From positions 4,270 to 68,269 of the forward strand of contig LUCM01001617.1 in the NCBI GenBank assembly GCA_008360955.1: a DNA stretch of 64,000 nucleotides, written 5' to 3'. Position numbers and translations under genes: made by a program. The notes beneath the pieces were generated by a model. That model was not told where the DNA came from, ran no database searches, and was given only the letters and a program-made list of their open reading frames with translations. This DNA is from Fasciolopsis buskii (taxonomy: Eukaryota > Platyhelminthes > Trematoda > Plagiorchiida > Fasciolidae). This document shows, piece after piece, positions 1 to 11,029 of the stretch. Position 1 is the first letter of the stretch. Each line of letters begins with the position of its first letter.

Positions 1-164
1 TGCCTACCCGGTGCTCTCTTGTCCAAACATCCACATACTTGTACAGATTCGATTCTGGTGAGAAATATCAATTCGGAGTGTGGTATTTGTAAGTTGACCG
101 TGAGCCTGAAAAATGACCGCGAGCAGTGGTGGATAGAGAACTCAGCGGCTCTTGGAAATGATCG

Positions 165-665
165 TGATCACTACTGATTACAAGTTCCGGTTCATGAGTA
201 ATGCACGCTGTACCATGCTGCACTCAATTGTTCTTTGGTTGCAAGACATGGAGTTTGAATCGAGGATTTTCATCGCCCGGCGATTTTGATCATCGTTGTT
301 TGCCCATTATCGCCGGGATTAGATGCAGCGACCACTTGAGCCATGTGCAGGTACTGGTTAGCGCGTCAGAGTTTGTCACGGCGTGCTGAGCTCAGTAGAC
401 TTTCCTGACGGGGCCATCTGTCGCATGTAACGAACACTCGTCTACCACACAGTGCTCTACTTCTCGTTCCTCGCCCAAAGTTGGGAAAGCCACACGGATG
501 TCAAGAGATGGAGTAGCAACGTGGAATGAGAAAATGAACAGTCAACTTACCTAAAGTTCGTGTACAGTCTTTCGGCTTTTGGAGCACAAAGGAACAGCTG
601 GCTGGAGACATTGGAGAATACGACAGCAAATGATGAATGGTGGCGATTTTGTCGTCATTTCCGTC
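165..665 (+). mobile_element. RTE family 1, decayed C-terminal fragment
   Basis: Frame fragments read as the C-terminal third of the RTE polyprotein. A GCKTW box (family GCETW) and FDHRCL lie within 201-389, a degenerate version of the W-E-K-M-N segment at about 500-545, and a WLETLE-like segment at about 600-625. The strand is plus. Several frameshifts and stops separate the pieces, so it cannot be expressed. No RT catalytic motif is present. It is followed by an oppositely oriented piece of the same family, so it is one part of a rearranged locus. Confidence 0.6.
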
Positions 666-734
666 GGACCGCAATTGTTAGAAAACAGCAGGACAAGACC
701 CACTAATTCATTTCATTCTTCCAGGGCTACACAT

Positions 735-1260
735 TGTTATGGCAGGCATGAGTATTCAAGGGGGACAGGGAGTGAACTTACAGAGGGCGAGAAAAGTAAA
801 GGAATGCCGCAGCAGGTCTAACCGCACAGACAATTTCAATCATTCTGATTCGACAGGAAATGAAACACGGTCGCCATTGATCGCGGTTCATTGCCATATC
901 CCTCAGTTTCTAACCAGCTGGTTCACGGGTCTTCCGGACTCCACCACGAAGACGTGGGATACCCACTTCAGCTACGTTCGCTATGCATTTTTTCATTCCA
1001 AATTGCCATGTCATCATCTGCCACGTGGCTTTCTCAACTTTGAGGAACGTACGGGAAATAAGTAGACGAGTGTTCGCCATACGCAACGCGTGATCCAACC
1101 AGCGTAGACTGCTAAGCTTCGTATGCTGAGATAAAGCGTTCTCAGAACAAGCACGGAATACAAGATTCCTAAACTGTATATCACCCACGCGGTCACTTTA
1201 TCAAACCCTTGCGATGCTACGTAGACATCGGTGATCGAGAACCTCCAAGGAACATGTAAC
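735..1260 (-). mobile_element. RTE family 1, 3' fragment (C-terminus and 3' UTR)
   Basis: On the minus strand 910-1,188 encodes a piece with LRWLDHALRMANTRL, the family's conserved LRWLxHxLR box, followed by decayed downstream sequence. The 735-900 part matches the 3' UTR of the copies at 21.5 and 22.9 kb, including the block before TTTCAATCATTCTGATTCGA. RT motifs are absent and several stops interrupt the frame. It lies inside the 1-1,648 duplication. Confidence 0.75.
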
Positions 1261-1261
1261 T

Positions 1262-1325
1262 CTGGGGAAAAAACACCGGTCAGTGAGACTTGCCTTGTTG
1301 TTTAACGCTGAATGATGATGATGAA
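1262..1325 (+). mobile_element. RTE family 1, isolated 3' end with (ATG)n tail
   Basis: About 60 bases match the extreme 3' end of family 1 on the plus strand: a GGGGAAAA tract, CTTGCCTTG, then AACGCTGAATGATGATGATGA. Nothing of the coding region precedes it in the same orientation, so it is a severely 5'-truncated insertion or a leftover tail. A short trinucleotide tail is the usual ending of RTE-clade elements. Confidence 0.7.
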
Positions 1326-1326
1326 G

Positions 1327-2760
1327 CGACGAACATCTTCGGCCACACAAACTCCGCGTCTCTCAACCACAAAACAGAACTGAGCACGCCGCAGCATAGC
1401 AAACGCGACCTCTCGACTTCAGTGAAGTATCAAGCCGTCGCCATAAGTTGTTCAGCCAAGCATACGCTACTCGAGCCTTGGATATACTCGTGCACATCGC
1501 TACTGCCGTACTACTATCCTTCGTCACGCATATGCCGGGGTCCACAGTCGTTTTTCTTCTTCATCCAGCACGAATTTCGATACTACTGTCGTTTAGTCTT
1601 GTAACAGTACTTAACACTTTGAAGGTGCAAAGCGCATGCCGGATGGAGCTACAGCCCACGCCAGTCTGTCTAGTGTACGTTGTGCATGCCCCGTAGACTC
1701 GAAAATACACAGCGTCGTCTGAGTAACCTAGGCGGAACGGTTTTCCACCGTTTGCCAGTTCGACTCCTACATCCTGGAAACCTCCTGAAGCGTCTTCCAT
1801 TACCTCGTTTATGACGAATTTTAACCAGAATTTAGATGTGATTCCCTTGTAGAACACCACTAGTCGTTTCGAATGGAATTGATGCCATACCGCGTACCCT
1901 CACGCGACCATAGGTATGCTAGTACAACGCTCGCAATAGGTGGACAAGCTTTCCTGCATACTATTCCGGTGGAGAGCATTGAAAACTGCTACCCGATACA
2001 CCGAATCGAGCAAAATCTATCACTGTAGGGTAGAATTCAGGGTGTGGTACGTCCCGAGTAACTGTCGTAGAGTGAATATCTGGACCTGGACGAAATTCGG
2101 CCTGTTGTTTGCGGATGTTAGTCTCGCGAACCGGTGTCAAACGGCGCAGCATTATCGAAGTTAAGACTTTAGTACCTACGGAAATTAAACGACCCTCCAA
2201 TGATTGCTACCCACTTCATGTTCCCTTCTTGAAGGTGGGTACAGTCAGTGACCTTGCCGTCTATTATGCATTGGCTCTCCATTTCTGTCGCACGATTTCG
2301 CTATCCGAAGTTCACCGCCCACCGGTGCTGCGTATAGGCTTAAGCGGTCCTTTACTATTACCCAAAGCAACTGCTACTTCCATTTCTTCGGCTACCTTAA
2401 CCTACCAGTTTTCACGATCATTCTTAAGGCTTACCGACAATTGAAACTGCAGCTCCCGACGCATCTTATTCACATGCCTACTGTTAGGAAGTTGGCATTT
2501 TTGCGCTATTAGGCTCAGCGACTTTTATAAGATCCAGTGTCCCTGATAAACATTAGATTTAGGACCACAGGCGAACCAGCCGTAACATTCATCGTCTGTT
2601 CGATTTTATCGCAGCGCTCATCGAGGTTCTTAGTTTATTGAATAGCTTGTTCACAGCTGGTACGAACAGCACAGTCAGACAGTCGTCCGACGGCCAAACG
2701 GGCTTAAGGTCGGCATCAATGGCCATTGAGTTGTAGTCGTTTACCGAACAGTCTGCCGTC
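1327..2760 (-). mobile_element. RTE family 1, old RT-bearing copy
   Basis: Read on the minus strand this aligns with the RT and C-terminal parts of the better copies at 13.7-16.9 kb and 22.9-25.1 kb. At 1,561-1,860 the palm is recognisable: VMEDASGGFQDVGVELANGG, then a YSDD sequence where the others have YADD. The upstream RT half lies at about 1,850-2,260. The EN-RT linker runs to about 2,760. Many stops and frameshifts mark it as one of the oldest copies. The 3' end is broken by the piece at 735-1,325. Its first 320 bases belong to the 1-1,648 duplication. Confidence 0.75.
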
Positions 2761-5320
2761 GACTAACTGGGTACTGCTCGAAAGTGTCAGAAGGAGTGAA
2801 TATCTGGGACGGTTTCTCAATTATCCACAACTATCACGGACCTCCTCCTGAGAGGAAAACTAGAATTTCCGGGTGTCCAATGAAAGACCACTTGACAGGC
2901 AAAAAACGATGGGAATACTTACTGATCTGAACTTACGCACAATATGGGAGCAGCGGCTAACTAAAGTGACTGTTCAAAACTCTTCTGTCTCTTTCGCAAT
3001 GTATCTGGTAGTCGATAGAGCCGCTTTTTCGGGGCGCTACTGGAATACTCATAACGGGACAGAGAAAAAGGTATAGAGGTGTATCGATCAGTTTGACAAT
3101 CTGCTGAACCATCCAACGACAAGCCTGGTAACTCAGATCCCTTAAACCAGAGTGAAAATTATAACACTTATTATAAGGCCTTCGAGAGGATGTCGTTGCT
3201 GTGAAAACTAACTGGAAGGCCTCTGGAGAAAATGACAGTGAATCGGAATTACGTAAATCTTGCCTTCTCACAGTGATAGGGTCTCTACACTCCTGTGTTC
3301 ACTTTGGGAAAATGAATAATTACCAGTGTTCTGGGAAATCCAGTCTCAATTCCGTTATCAAGAAAGGTAATAAGATAATATTGCAGCGACTGGCGCGAAA
3401 CCAACCTGACTGACGGGGCTGCGAAGATATTTTTCGTGCTCACACTGAATCGCTTCTCAACAATGGGGAATGAACACAGTCATCCCAACCAAGGAGGTTC
3501 CCGCCGCGATAGGGAATGGGCATAGCACATTTACTAGAACATTGCTACAGATTTCAGAAATCGATATCAGCCTGCTTCGTTGGTGAACAGACTATTTTGT
3601 AAACGGAATGCCAGAAAAGCTAGTCAGTCCCATAAAACCCTACCACTCAACCATGCACATTTGCAGAAGAGTCCGGTGAACCCCATCTCAGCTCCTGTAT
3701 TCGAAATGGCTACCCATGGTCAATGACTTCATTTAGTCATACCAGTGGCTGAATAATGCGACAGAAAATCATCAACTGCCGTGGTGTAAAGCCAATCCCG
3801 AACGACTTCTTAGCCAGCGTTGGAGTTGAATAATAGAGAAAGAAGACAAATATTGGGGAATGTTAACATTTCGTATTACTCTCTCCAACCGCCTACGTAA
3901 AACGTTCTGAGAATTATATAGTATTAAACTATAAACCGCAGAAAGCAGGTATAGAGGTTACATTCAGTGCAAAAAACAATTGATGTCATCATGGTAAGCG
4001 CATATTCCGTGTTAATGGCTTTTGTGTACAAAGAGCCGGGTTGCGCAGTTGGGTTAGAATTGCTTCGCAGAAGGCTAAAATCTTCCAGTTATTATTGTGC
4101 AACAAGGGTTTAAGACATGAAATAGAGTCAACTGTGCTCCGTTTTTATAAAACGTTTCGCGATAGACGACTTTGGGTCTCGATCCCGTGTTCTATGAAAT
4201 CGATTTGACCAACCATTTGGGAATATGTTCTGACATCTGTTGTGAAATTCTTCGGTATGTTCTATCGACGTGGATGCTGCCGCAACTTCAGGTAAAGTAA
4301 AATGTGACATTCGGATAGGTTCACGTTGGTTCAGAATGATCCTCTGGATGGTTGGCAAGACCCGAAAGTCTGTGGCTGAAAATATGCGATTTATGGCTGA
4401 ATAGTTTTTTTAAAAACATCATTCGAAATATAGTCTTATATATATTTTTTTTCTTCGTTGCTTCATAGGTTGGATCTTAGTCGACTTTGGACGTCAATAT
4501 ATTTTACTGGGTAACCATTGCAAATAAGTGTTTCGCGAAGAAAGTTTTCTGGGAGGGCGTCGGGCTCACAAATACTCCTGGCGCGATGATGAAGAGTCTT
4601 TACCAGGCCACTTTTGTATGTGATTGATGTAATGCTTGCGAAATGTAAGCACTGACCACTCTATATGGCTTCTGTGGATGGAGCGTTTTATAGTCCCATT
4701 CGATCCCCCCGTGAGTTTGATGTCTAAAAAACTAAACCAGCCGTTGGTCTCTTCCTAATAAAATGAAAGACTAGGGCCAGCGGGATTAGTGGTACATAAC
4801 ACGGTGATTCCTCGTTAATAGTCAACGGGAATTAGAAGGGAAATGTTTGACGATGAGATGAAGTTGCATAAGTAATCAACTGACTCGTAAGAGGCACATT
4901 CGCAAAAAGAGAATCCACATTGATGGGAAACATCTTGTGGGAAGCTAAGGAAATATTTTCTAGTATATTTGCAGTTTCAAAAGTCCTTAATACGATGGGG
5001 CGTCAGAACCTTGCGAATGGGATCTAAAATGACCACTAACCAGCGTGCCAGATGGTCATACTGGGTGTTCTGCATGCACGGTATTGTTCTTAACGGAACA
5101 CCAGGTTAATGGACTTCTGGCAGCCCTCTCATGTAAGGTGGTTCAGTCCCCATTGGTTTGGGACGTTTGTAATGGACCTGGGAGGTTCGTCAACTAAGAT
5201 GCCCAGTTCACTTTCTGCCAATCGATTAATGCTATCGCGAGCCACATCCATCTTGCCCCAATCATTTATGACGCCCCAAATGGTCCCCGAATCAGAAGAA
5301 CGATGACTGGTAAGATCCTC
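2761..5320. other. No recognisable gene or repeat
   Basis: ORFs here are short (at most 104 codons) and match no family I know. There is no tail, microsatellite or inverted repeat of note. It may be ordinary intergenic or intronic DNA, or repeats too old to recognise. Confidence 0.5.
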
Positions 5321-5324
5321 TCTA

Positions 5325-5645
5325 GAAAGTTTTGGAGGCACTCGGGCGGACGATACTTCGCGGATGCCCACGCCGCAGAAAGGTTTTTCATAGGTCTGAC
5401 CCACAGGACAATGGTACATTAGCTCAACACGAGAACGAAACCGAAGCAGTCGCGAGGAAGCTCCTTAGCTTTTTACTGAATATCTCTTTATGTGTAGAGA
5501 GCCGACGATGGGAGACAACTGGCGGCAGAAAACAAGCTAAATAAAAAGGGTGCTCTGAAGAGCAGTCCATTTATTACCACTTTTCCTGGTTGATGCACTG
5601 GGCATTGCAACCCTGATTATCCTACACAACAACCGATGCGCTATG
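5325..5645. repeat. Unidentified dispersed repeat, copy 1 (partner about 13,340-13,565)
   Basis: Ordered blocks are shared with 13,340-13,565: an AGAAAG..GGAGG..GG block, a CG-CCGCAGAA block, a TGACCC block, and a late block reading CCTGATTAT followed by ACCGATGC. Similarity is moderate with indels. The partner lies just beyond the EN end of the family 2 element, so this could be family 2 5' sequence. I see no coding motif. Confidence 0.45.
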
Positions 5646-5687
5646 GAATTCTGAATATATGAACTACCGGTATCCCACTAGCGAAGA

Positions 5688-5688
5688 T

Positions 5689-5747
<59 letters not shown>

Positions 5748-5762
5748 CTATATATATATAAT
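5688..5762. repeat. (TA)n microsatellite
   Basis: About 75 bases of nearly pure TA dinucleotide with a few interruptions (TACATA, TAATACTA). No element boundary is obvious beside it, unlike the (TA)n tracts at 19.8 and 27.1 kb. Confidence 0.95.
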
Positions 5763-6837
5763 ACTTTCGCATCCTTCAAACCCGAAGTAGCTTGAATAAA
5801 TATTACCGCATTCAAGTTCTACCTATGGCACTGTCTTAGGATTTAGGAACTTCGAAATCCGACCCAGATGGCTTCCGTATTCTTCAATCTTATCTGCTCT
5901 GGCACATTCAATGTTGGTAGCTGTCAGTCATCAAAAATTCTTCCAGTATTCGATCGATTGGATCATGTATAACAGTCAGGAATGGAAGCACAACATTCCC
6001 CCTGACTTCGACGTTCCTATCGGTCGTGCGAGTGTTGATAGCTGGCAGACTCAGCCGGGAAGAACGCCTTATTCTCTTCTCCCGTTAACGCGCTTGGGAT
6101 CTGGGAGTATTATGTGAGCGGATAGATGCTGATGACAGTTTAGTAGACAATCTGTCTAGTGTCATGAATCCAAAGCTCAACATGTACTGCTCCCTAAAGC
6201 GACAACTACGACACTTTTCAGACTTCGACACCCGGTGGCCAAACTCACTGTTTATTGTCAGGGCTACCTTTCAGGAACCCCTTTCTTAGTAATTTTACGA
6301 CGACAATTTTGGCGTAACTGGGAAAAGTTCGCGGGCTATCACTTTCCATGAATGGGAAGCAATGGAAGACAGGCTTACGGTGACTGGTTTCGAAAGTTCT
6401 ACGAACGGCTACTTTCTGATAGTGTTGCATTTGAAATCAACTACACCCAACCTTGGTCCTCCAGAGGATCCTAATCCAGGCCGTAGGTTGCACTCTTTCA
6501 CCTGAAGATTCCACACTAAGATTGTAAACACATTCTATTGGACAGATTCGAATGATTAAGATTGTAATTCTTCGTTCCCTTTCATCCGACATTTTATGCT
6601 GGTATGAAAACGAATAAATGAAAGGAAGCAAGTTCCACTATTCTTCATCAATCTATTCATATTATCGAGGTTCCCGTCAACAGGTAATCAGAACGGCTGA
6701 ACTCAATGCACTTTTGAGTTATGTCTAAAATAAGTCGGACTGATGCATTAAACTAAATAATGAGCCAGTAATTCTGAAGTCATACATCGCGTTAAACAAG
6801 GCAAGTCCCAGTGACCACTGCTCCTTTTCCAAATTAA
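5763..6837. other. No recognisable gene or repeat
   Basis: Only short ORFs without known motifs. I see nothing that can be named here. Confidence 0.5.
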
Positions 6838-7080
6838 CGTTTCTACAAAGAAAATGGCGAACGTTCAAGGGTAACAGGGCGTGGACCTATACAGCGGAGG
6901 AAAGATAGGAATGCTGCAGTAGTCAACACAACACAACCGAACTGTACAAATGCATGTCTGTCAATCATTCTGATTCAACAGAACATGATAACGATCGCCA
7001 CTGTTCACATTTCGCTGTCATATCCGTCAGTGTCTTCAACCAGCTAGTTGACGGGTCTGTCGGACCCCAACCAACGTCAT
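6838..7080 (-). mobile_element. RTE family 1, 3' UTR fragment
   Basis: The plus strand shows the 3' UTR blocks of family 1 reversed: a TTTCTACAAAG block, a GGACCTATACAGC-GG block, AACTGTACAAATGCATG, then TCAATCATTCTGATTC and the start of the C-terminal coding region with GACGGGTCTGTCGGACCCCA. It stops near 7,080. The (GAT)n tail is not preserved. It is a short, old insertion with no RT. Confidence 0.8.
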
Positions 7081-9530
7081 ACACAAGTTGGCAAATCGCA
7101 ATACATATGAAATTGGAGCAGGTTGTGATAAGCAGGACAGTCATGAGGGTACTAAAACTCCTTCGGGAAGTTCCGTTTACGTTCTGGAGATGAAAACGTT
7201 ACTGCATGATTTGGTGTGCTCGTTCTAAAGGTTAGAAGAGAGAAGTAAGCAGTTGAACGCGACAGACAGTATAGATGCAGAATGTGATTACGAACACGGG
7301 AAAACTTAGCCTTATTTCTTGGAACGATTTAGTTTTTAACAGAAAGCATTGGTGGGATTCACAATCCAATATATTATTGCTCAAAACGAGTGAAAGACAA
7401 TGCGTAGACAGAAGGGAAGTCGTGTTAAGCAGCAGCTTGTCACAGAATTCCTCACTGAAAAAATTAAGCTGACAAGTCCGCAGTAGAACATTTTACTTAC
7501 GGTTCCTGCGCTAGATCAAATGCCCCCGTTATAGACTAGGTTTCATAATCTTGCTAGGAAACGTGGTGGAACTGTGGATTGAATAGCCTCATGCCAATTA
7601 CAACCATTGTGCTGGTAGGCCAAGAGAAGTTCGACAACATGATTTAGGGCAAGCACTGGACCGCTGTAGGTTTTTCCGCTTCCCGGAAAGAATTCTGGAA
7701 AGGGCAATCTGAGGGCCGTGCACTGTTGTTTTTTCGCTTCCTCCAGACTTTTGTTCTGAAGTAGAGATAAGGGTGAAACATTGTGGTGTTAAATGTTGCG
7801 TAGAGAAACTAGCTTGTCGAAAAAAACTCGTGTTGCTGTGAAAACTGACAAAATTTTCTAACTTTAAACGATTGATCGGTCTAAATATACTCTTAATCAC
7901 ACGGTTTCTACTAGCGGCAACTGTAACACCTTCAAGGAGAATCGCTCTCACAGACGACGGCCAAAATAAAGCACCAATTAGGTTCGAAATAAACCATGCT
8001 CACCTTGGCGCTCCTTTGAGTCTCAACGGGGATCGGGGTTGAATACAGCGGAAACTGTTTATTGGAGGTTTTGATGTTCGGCTTACTTTGTCTTCACAAA
8101 TGCACGCCATAATCGAAAATTGCCGTTTAAACTAGTAGATTCGCAGTTCAAAATAAACTACTTTTACACTTACCAGAATCACTAAGAAACACCCTGGCTT
8201 TTGAATGTTTGTAGCCGTTTATCAGAATTTTTCGTTCAATTTAGAAAACAGCCTAATAAAGTTAAAATTACACGGTAATACCACAGACGCTGATGCCTTC
8301 CCCCGTAGATTTTCAAAAAAAATTAAATGACGTACTGATAGCCATTGAGAATAAGCAATGAGTTCACTGAAATTAAGAACAATGATCCAGTGGTCAGGGC
8401 TGTTCCACCGCCAAAGTGCGAACTTCATTTCAATCGCAAAAAGGTCTACCCAACCCACTATCTTGTACAGATACTCAACAGAGGTGGAGAGCGGCATTCA
8501 CTATGCTGCTGATGGAACGGAAAGTGCTTTTAGATCGCCATGTGTGATGCACACAGTCCACCTTGTGAATGCATGGAAGACCTGCGTCCAACGAGAAGTG
8601 AAACGTACTGAATTTCAAATTACGGGGCCGCCACAGTTTCAAAAACTATTTTCATCGTAATCATCTAGTTTTGAACCCTAACGTCTGCATTGAGCGGAAA
8701 GCGTTGTATCCTCTGTGGTAGGGACATCCTTGAAATAAAAATGGAGATGTGAGTTTCTGAGTTTCTCATCTCCAGCTGAAATGACTGTGATCATTGCAAG
8801 AGAAACGAAGTTCATCTCTTAGGACTGCGTAGTAAATGATGCAGTTTTGTGCAAACAAATGAGAATTGTTGTGTCAAACCCACCGTAGAAGAGAATGCAA
8901 GACATCAGGCTTGCGTACTCCCGTTATCTCGATGGTGTCCAGGCTGGTTAGCTTAGCTGCATACCGGTAGCAAGATTTAGCTTCAGAATTCATTGGACTT
9001 GAAATAGCTACTTAGACCGATACGAACCCCTTTTCGATACAGCAAATTACAGCAGTTAAGAAGAATTTAATATGCGGTCACGGTACACTACAACTAATCA
9101 AAAACTTTGCGTGGGAAGCCCATGAACAGGGAAAAATACATCTGCCGCTCTGATATAAGAGGGTGAGGTTAATGACCCCTTGCGCTCTTGAAAGTCTTTG
9201 GCTTTTGGCATGCCGCGTGCTTGTGTCAGATTTGCCTAACAATGAGCCATCTGGCAATTACTATTGTAAAATAACAACACACATCTTATTCAATGAGTAG
9301 GCCGCATTTTGGACTTGTCAATACTGAGCAGTAACCCTTTCACGTTCGCCATATCGGCGACCGCACCAGTAATTCAGGAATTGCAGAGAACCAAATTCGA
9401 AAAAGAGCGCGACAATCGTGTTACCGCCCAGTTCAGACTGTGCAATTTACCTTGTATTAACATGCTTTAGTCAAGTTTGAAACAACACAGCACAGTCTAT
9501 TCAAAGGAAAATGAACCAAAAGTAGTAAAA
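7081..9530. other. No recognisable gene or repeat
   Basis: Several ORFs of 60-117 codons lie on both strands (for example 7,598-7,951 minus and 8,358-8,660 plus), but none carries a motif I recognise. No splice or promoter pattern stands out. Confidence 0.5.
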
Positions 9531-9566
9531 AGTCCCACTGTTTAACGCTGAACGATGATGATAATG
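9531..9566 (+). mobile_element. RTE family 1, orphan 3' tail
   Basis: The sequence CTGTTTAACGCTGAACGATG followed by ATGATAATG is the terminal signature of family 1 with its trinucleotide tail. No coding part of the element precedes it. It is the shortest insertion or remnant of this family in the window. Confidence 0.55.
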
Positions 9567-9989
9567 GAAGTCACACTCGCTGTGAGAGTAAAAGAATGAA
9601 GGGCGTACTTGAGAAATTAGAGACCGGTGGAACCTGATGAGGGCGAGGTTCGAGTTTCGATAAAAAATAAAGCGAGAAGAAAGAAGGAAACGGTTGACAA
9701 AATTAATGTCGTTCAGATCGCGAGCGTTAATTAGAGTGGCGAGTTCCTAATGGCCGTGCGACTGTGCAGTCAGTGTAGCAACGGGAGGGAGGACGGTTGT
9801 GTAATACCACAGTTTACGTCAGAAAACCGGTAACAATAATCGTGAGATATCAAACAACGGGATACACTAAGAGTCAACAGAAAAGGTGGAGTGGAGTCGG
9901 CACCCAGGTGCTTCACTACGTGCAACAGCTACAGAACAGCTTCGAATTGAACCTGGGTTAAGAAACCTATGTGCACATACAACTCCGTG

Positions 9990-10690
9990 TGCGTTGAACA
10001 ACCTCTCCCGAAGAAGTCGTTGTCTTTTTGTGGTGGAGCTATTTTCACTAAAGTGAGCGGACAGCGAATGTCCAGCACTCTCCACGTGGCCAATGAAACC
10101 AACCTGAATGCAAAAGGATTTTACGTCCACATATCGGCACATGGAACCATATTTCAACCATGGGCTACGTCGGACAACAGCGGGCAACCGAACGGGAGTT
10201 CTGTGGACATGCGAAAAATTAGGCCCCAACCACTTGATCCATTCTAGTCAAATGTCTCTTCCAAAGACCAAACTCTAGGGCCTAGAACCTTACGTCTTAC
10301 ATCTGGGTTACTGAGAATACTCTCTCGCTATATTCTATCGGTAATGCAAAGACAACAGTGTTCCAAAACCGAAAATCTTCACACATCTGTTCACAACGGC
10401 CATGTTTTCTGGAACGTACAATGGAAACGACTCCACTATTAGCGTGCAAACTGGACTCTTGGTCGATATCCAGATGTCACACCGACCAAACAGTTGTCTC
10501 AAATCAGCTAATTCCATTCGAGGCTCCTGGGTACGCGAAGACGCGTCATCCGATATACCACTACTGTTTGAAACATAACTACCCAAGGAACTAAATTTGT
10601 CTGCATCACACCAATCTTACCAAGAACAAGGGTCGAATTGGAGCCAAGCCAGACATGCAACAGCATTTTCGGTTCAGTTTAGTTTCAGCT
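9990..10690 (-). mobile_element. RTE family 2, 3' region
   Basis: The stretch 9,990-10,275 recurs at 21,180-21,473 with high similarity (shared GAACAACCTCTCCCG, TCGTTGTCTTTTTGTGG and TTTTACGTCCACATATCGG). On the minus strand 10,335-10,586 encodes GSYVSNSSGISDD and DIWISTK, which fit the RTE segment after the RT palm (LGSYIS...DIxLSxK). It is decayed. A second, more diverged copy of 10,195-10,490 lies at about 11,030-11,300, so two family 2 copies are juxtaposed here. Confidence 0.65.
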
Positions 10691-11029
10691 TGGGCAACCA
10701 CAAACCGCACACCAACGTGCTTTGGTTTTGATTGCTACTTCACAGCACCATCTGCTCAAACAGAAAAAAGAACAAGGAATAGTGAAGACAGGCTGTAAAA
10801 TAGTAAGCTGAGGAACTGTACAGAAGAAAGGTTTCGAATGCAAGGACGCCACTGAGCCATATCACCTATTGTACCCAATCATCTTAACCGGATCCTAACC
10901 CAGTAGTCTGACTGCAACCACAAGAGTCAGTCCACTGATTTGAGTTTCCATACTTTTTACCCATGTCATCGACTACCCACCCCAAACCATCCTCCAATCA
11001 TTGCCTGTCTTGAAGAACAGCGTACAATG

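Larger units (their letters stand above)
1..1648. repeat. Segmental duplication, copy 1 (partner 27,277-28,936)
   Basis: This block is nearly base-for-base the same as 27,277-28,936. The offset is 27,276 up to about 1,531 and 27,288 after it, because the partner carries 12 extra bases in the sequence following ATGCCGGGGT. Only a few substitutions are visible, for example near 1,436. The block contains several broken RTE pieces in both orientations. It starts at the window edge, so its left end is unknown. On the right both copies share GGATGGAG and then diverge completely. It is either a recent duplication or an assembly duplicate. Confidence 0.93.

Noticed and set aside
9625..9680. CCTGATGAGGGCGAGG near TTTCGATAAA, a hammerhead look-alike
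   Set aside because: The GAAA box is missing at the required place and no stem III or cleavage triplet fits.
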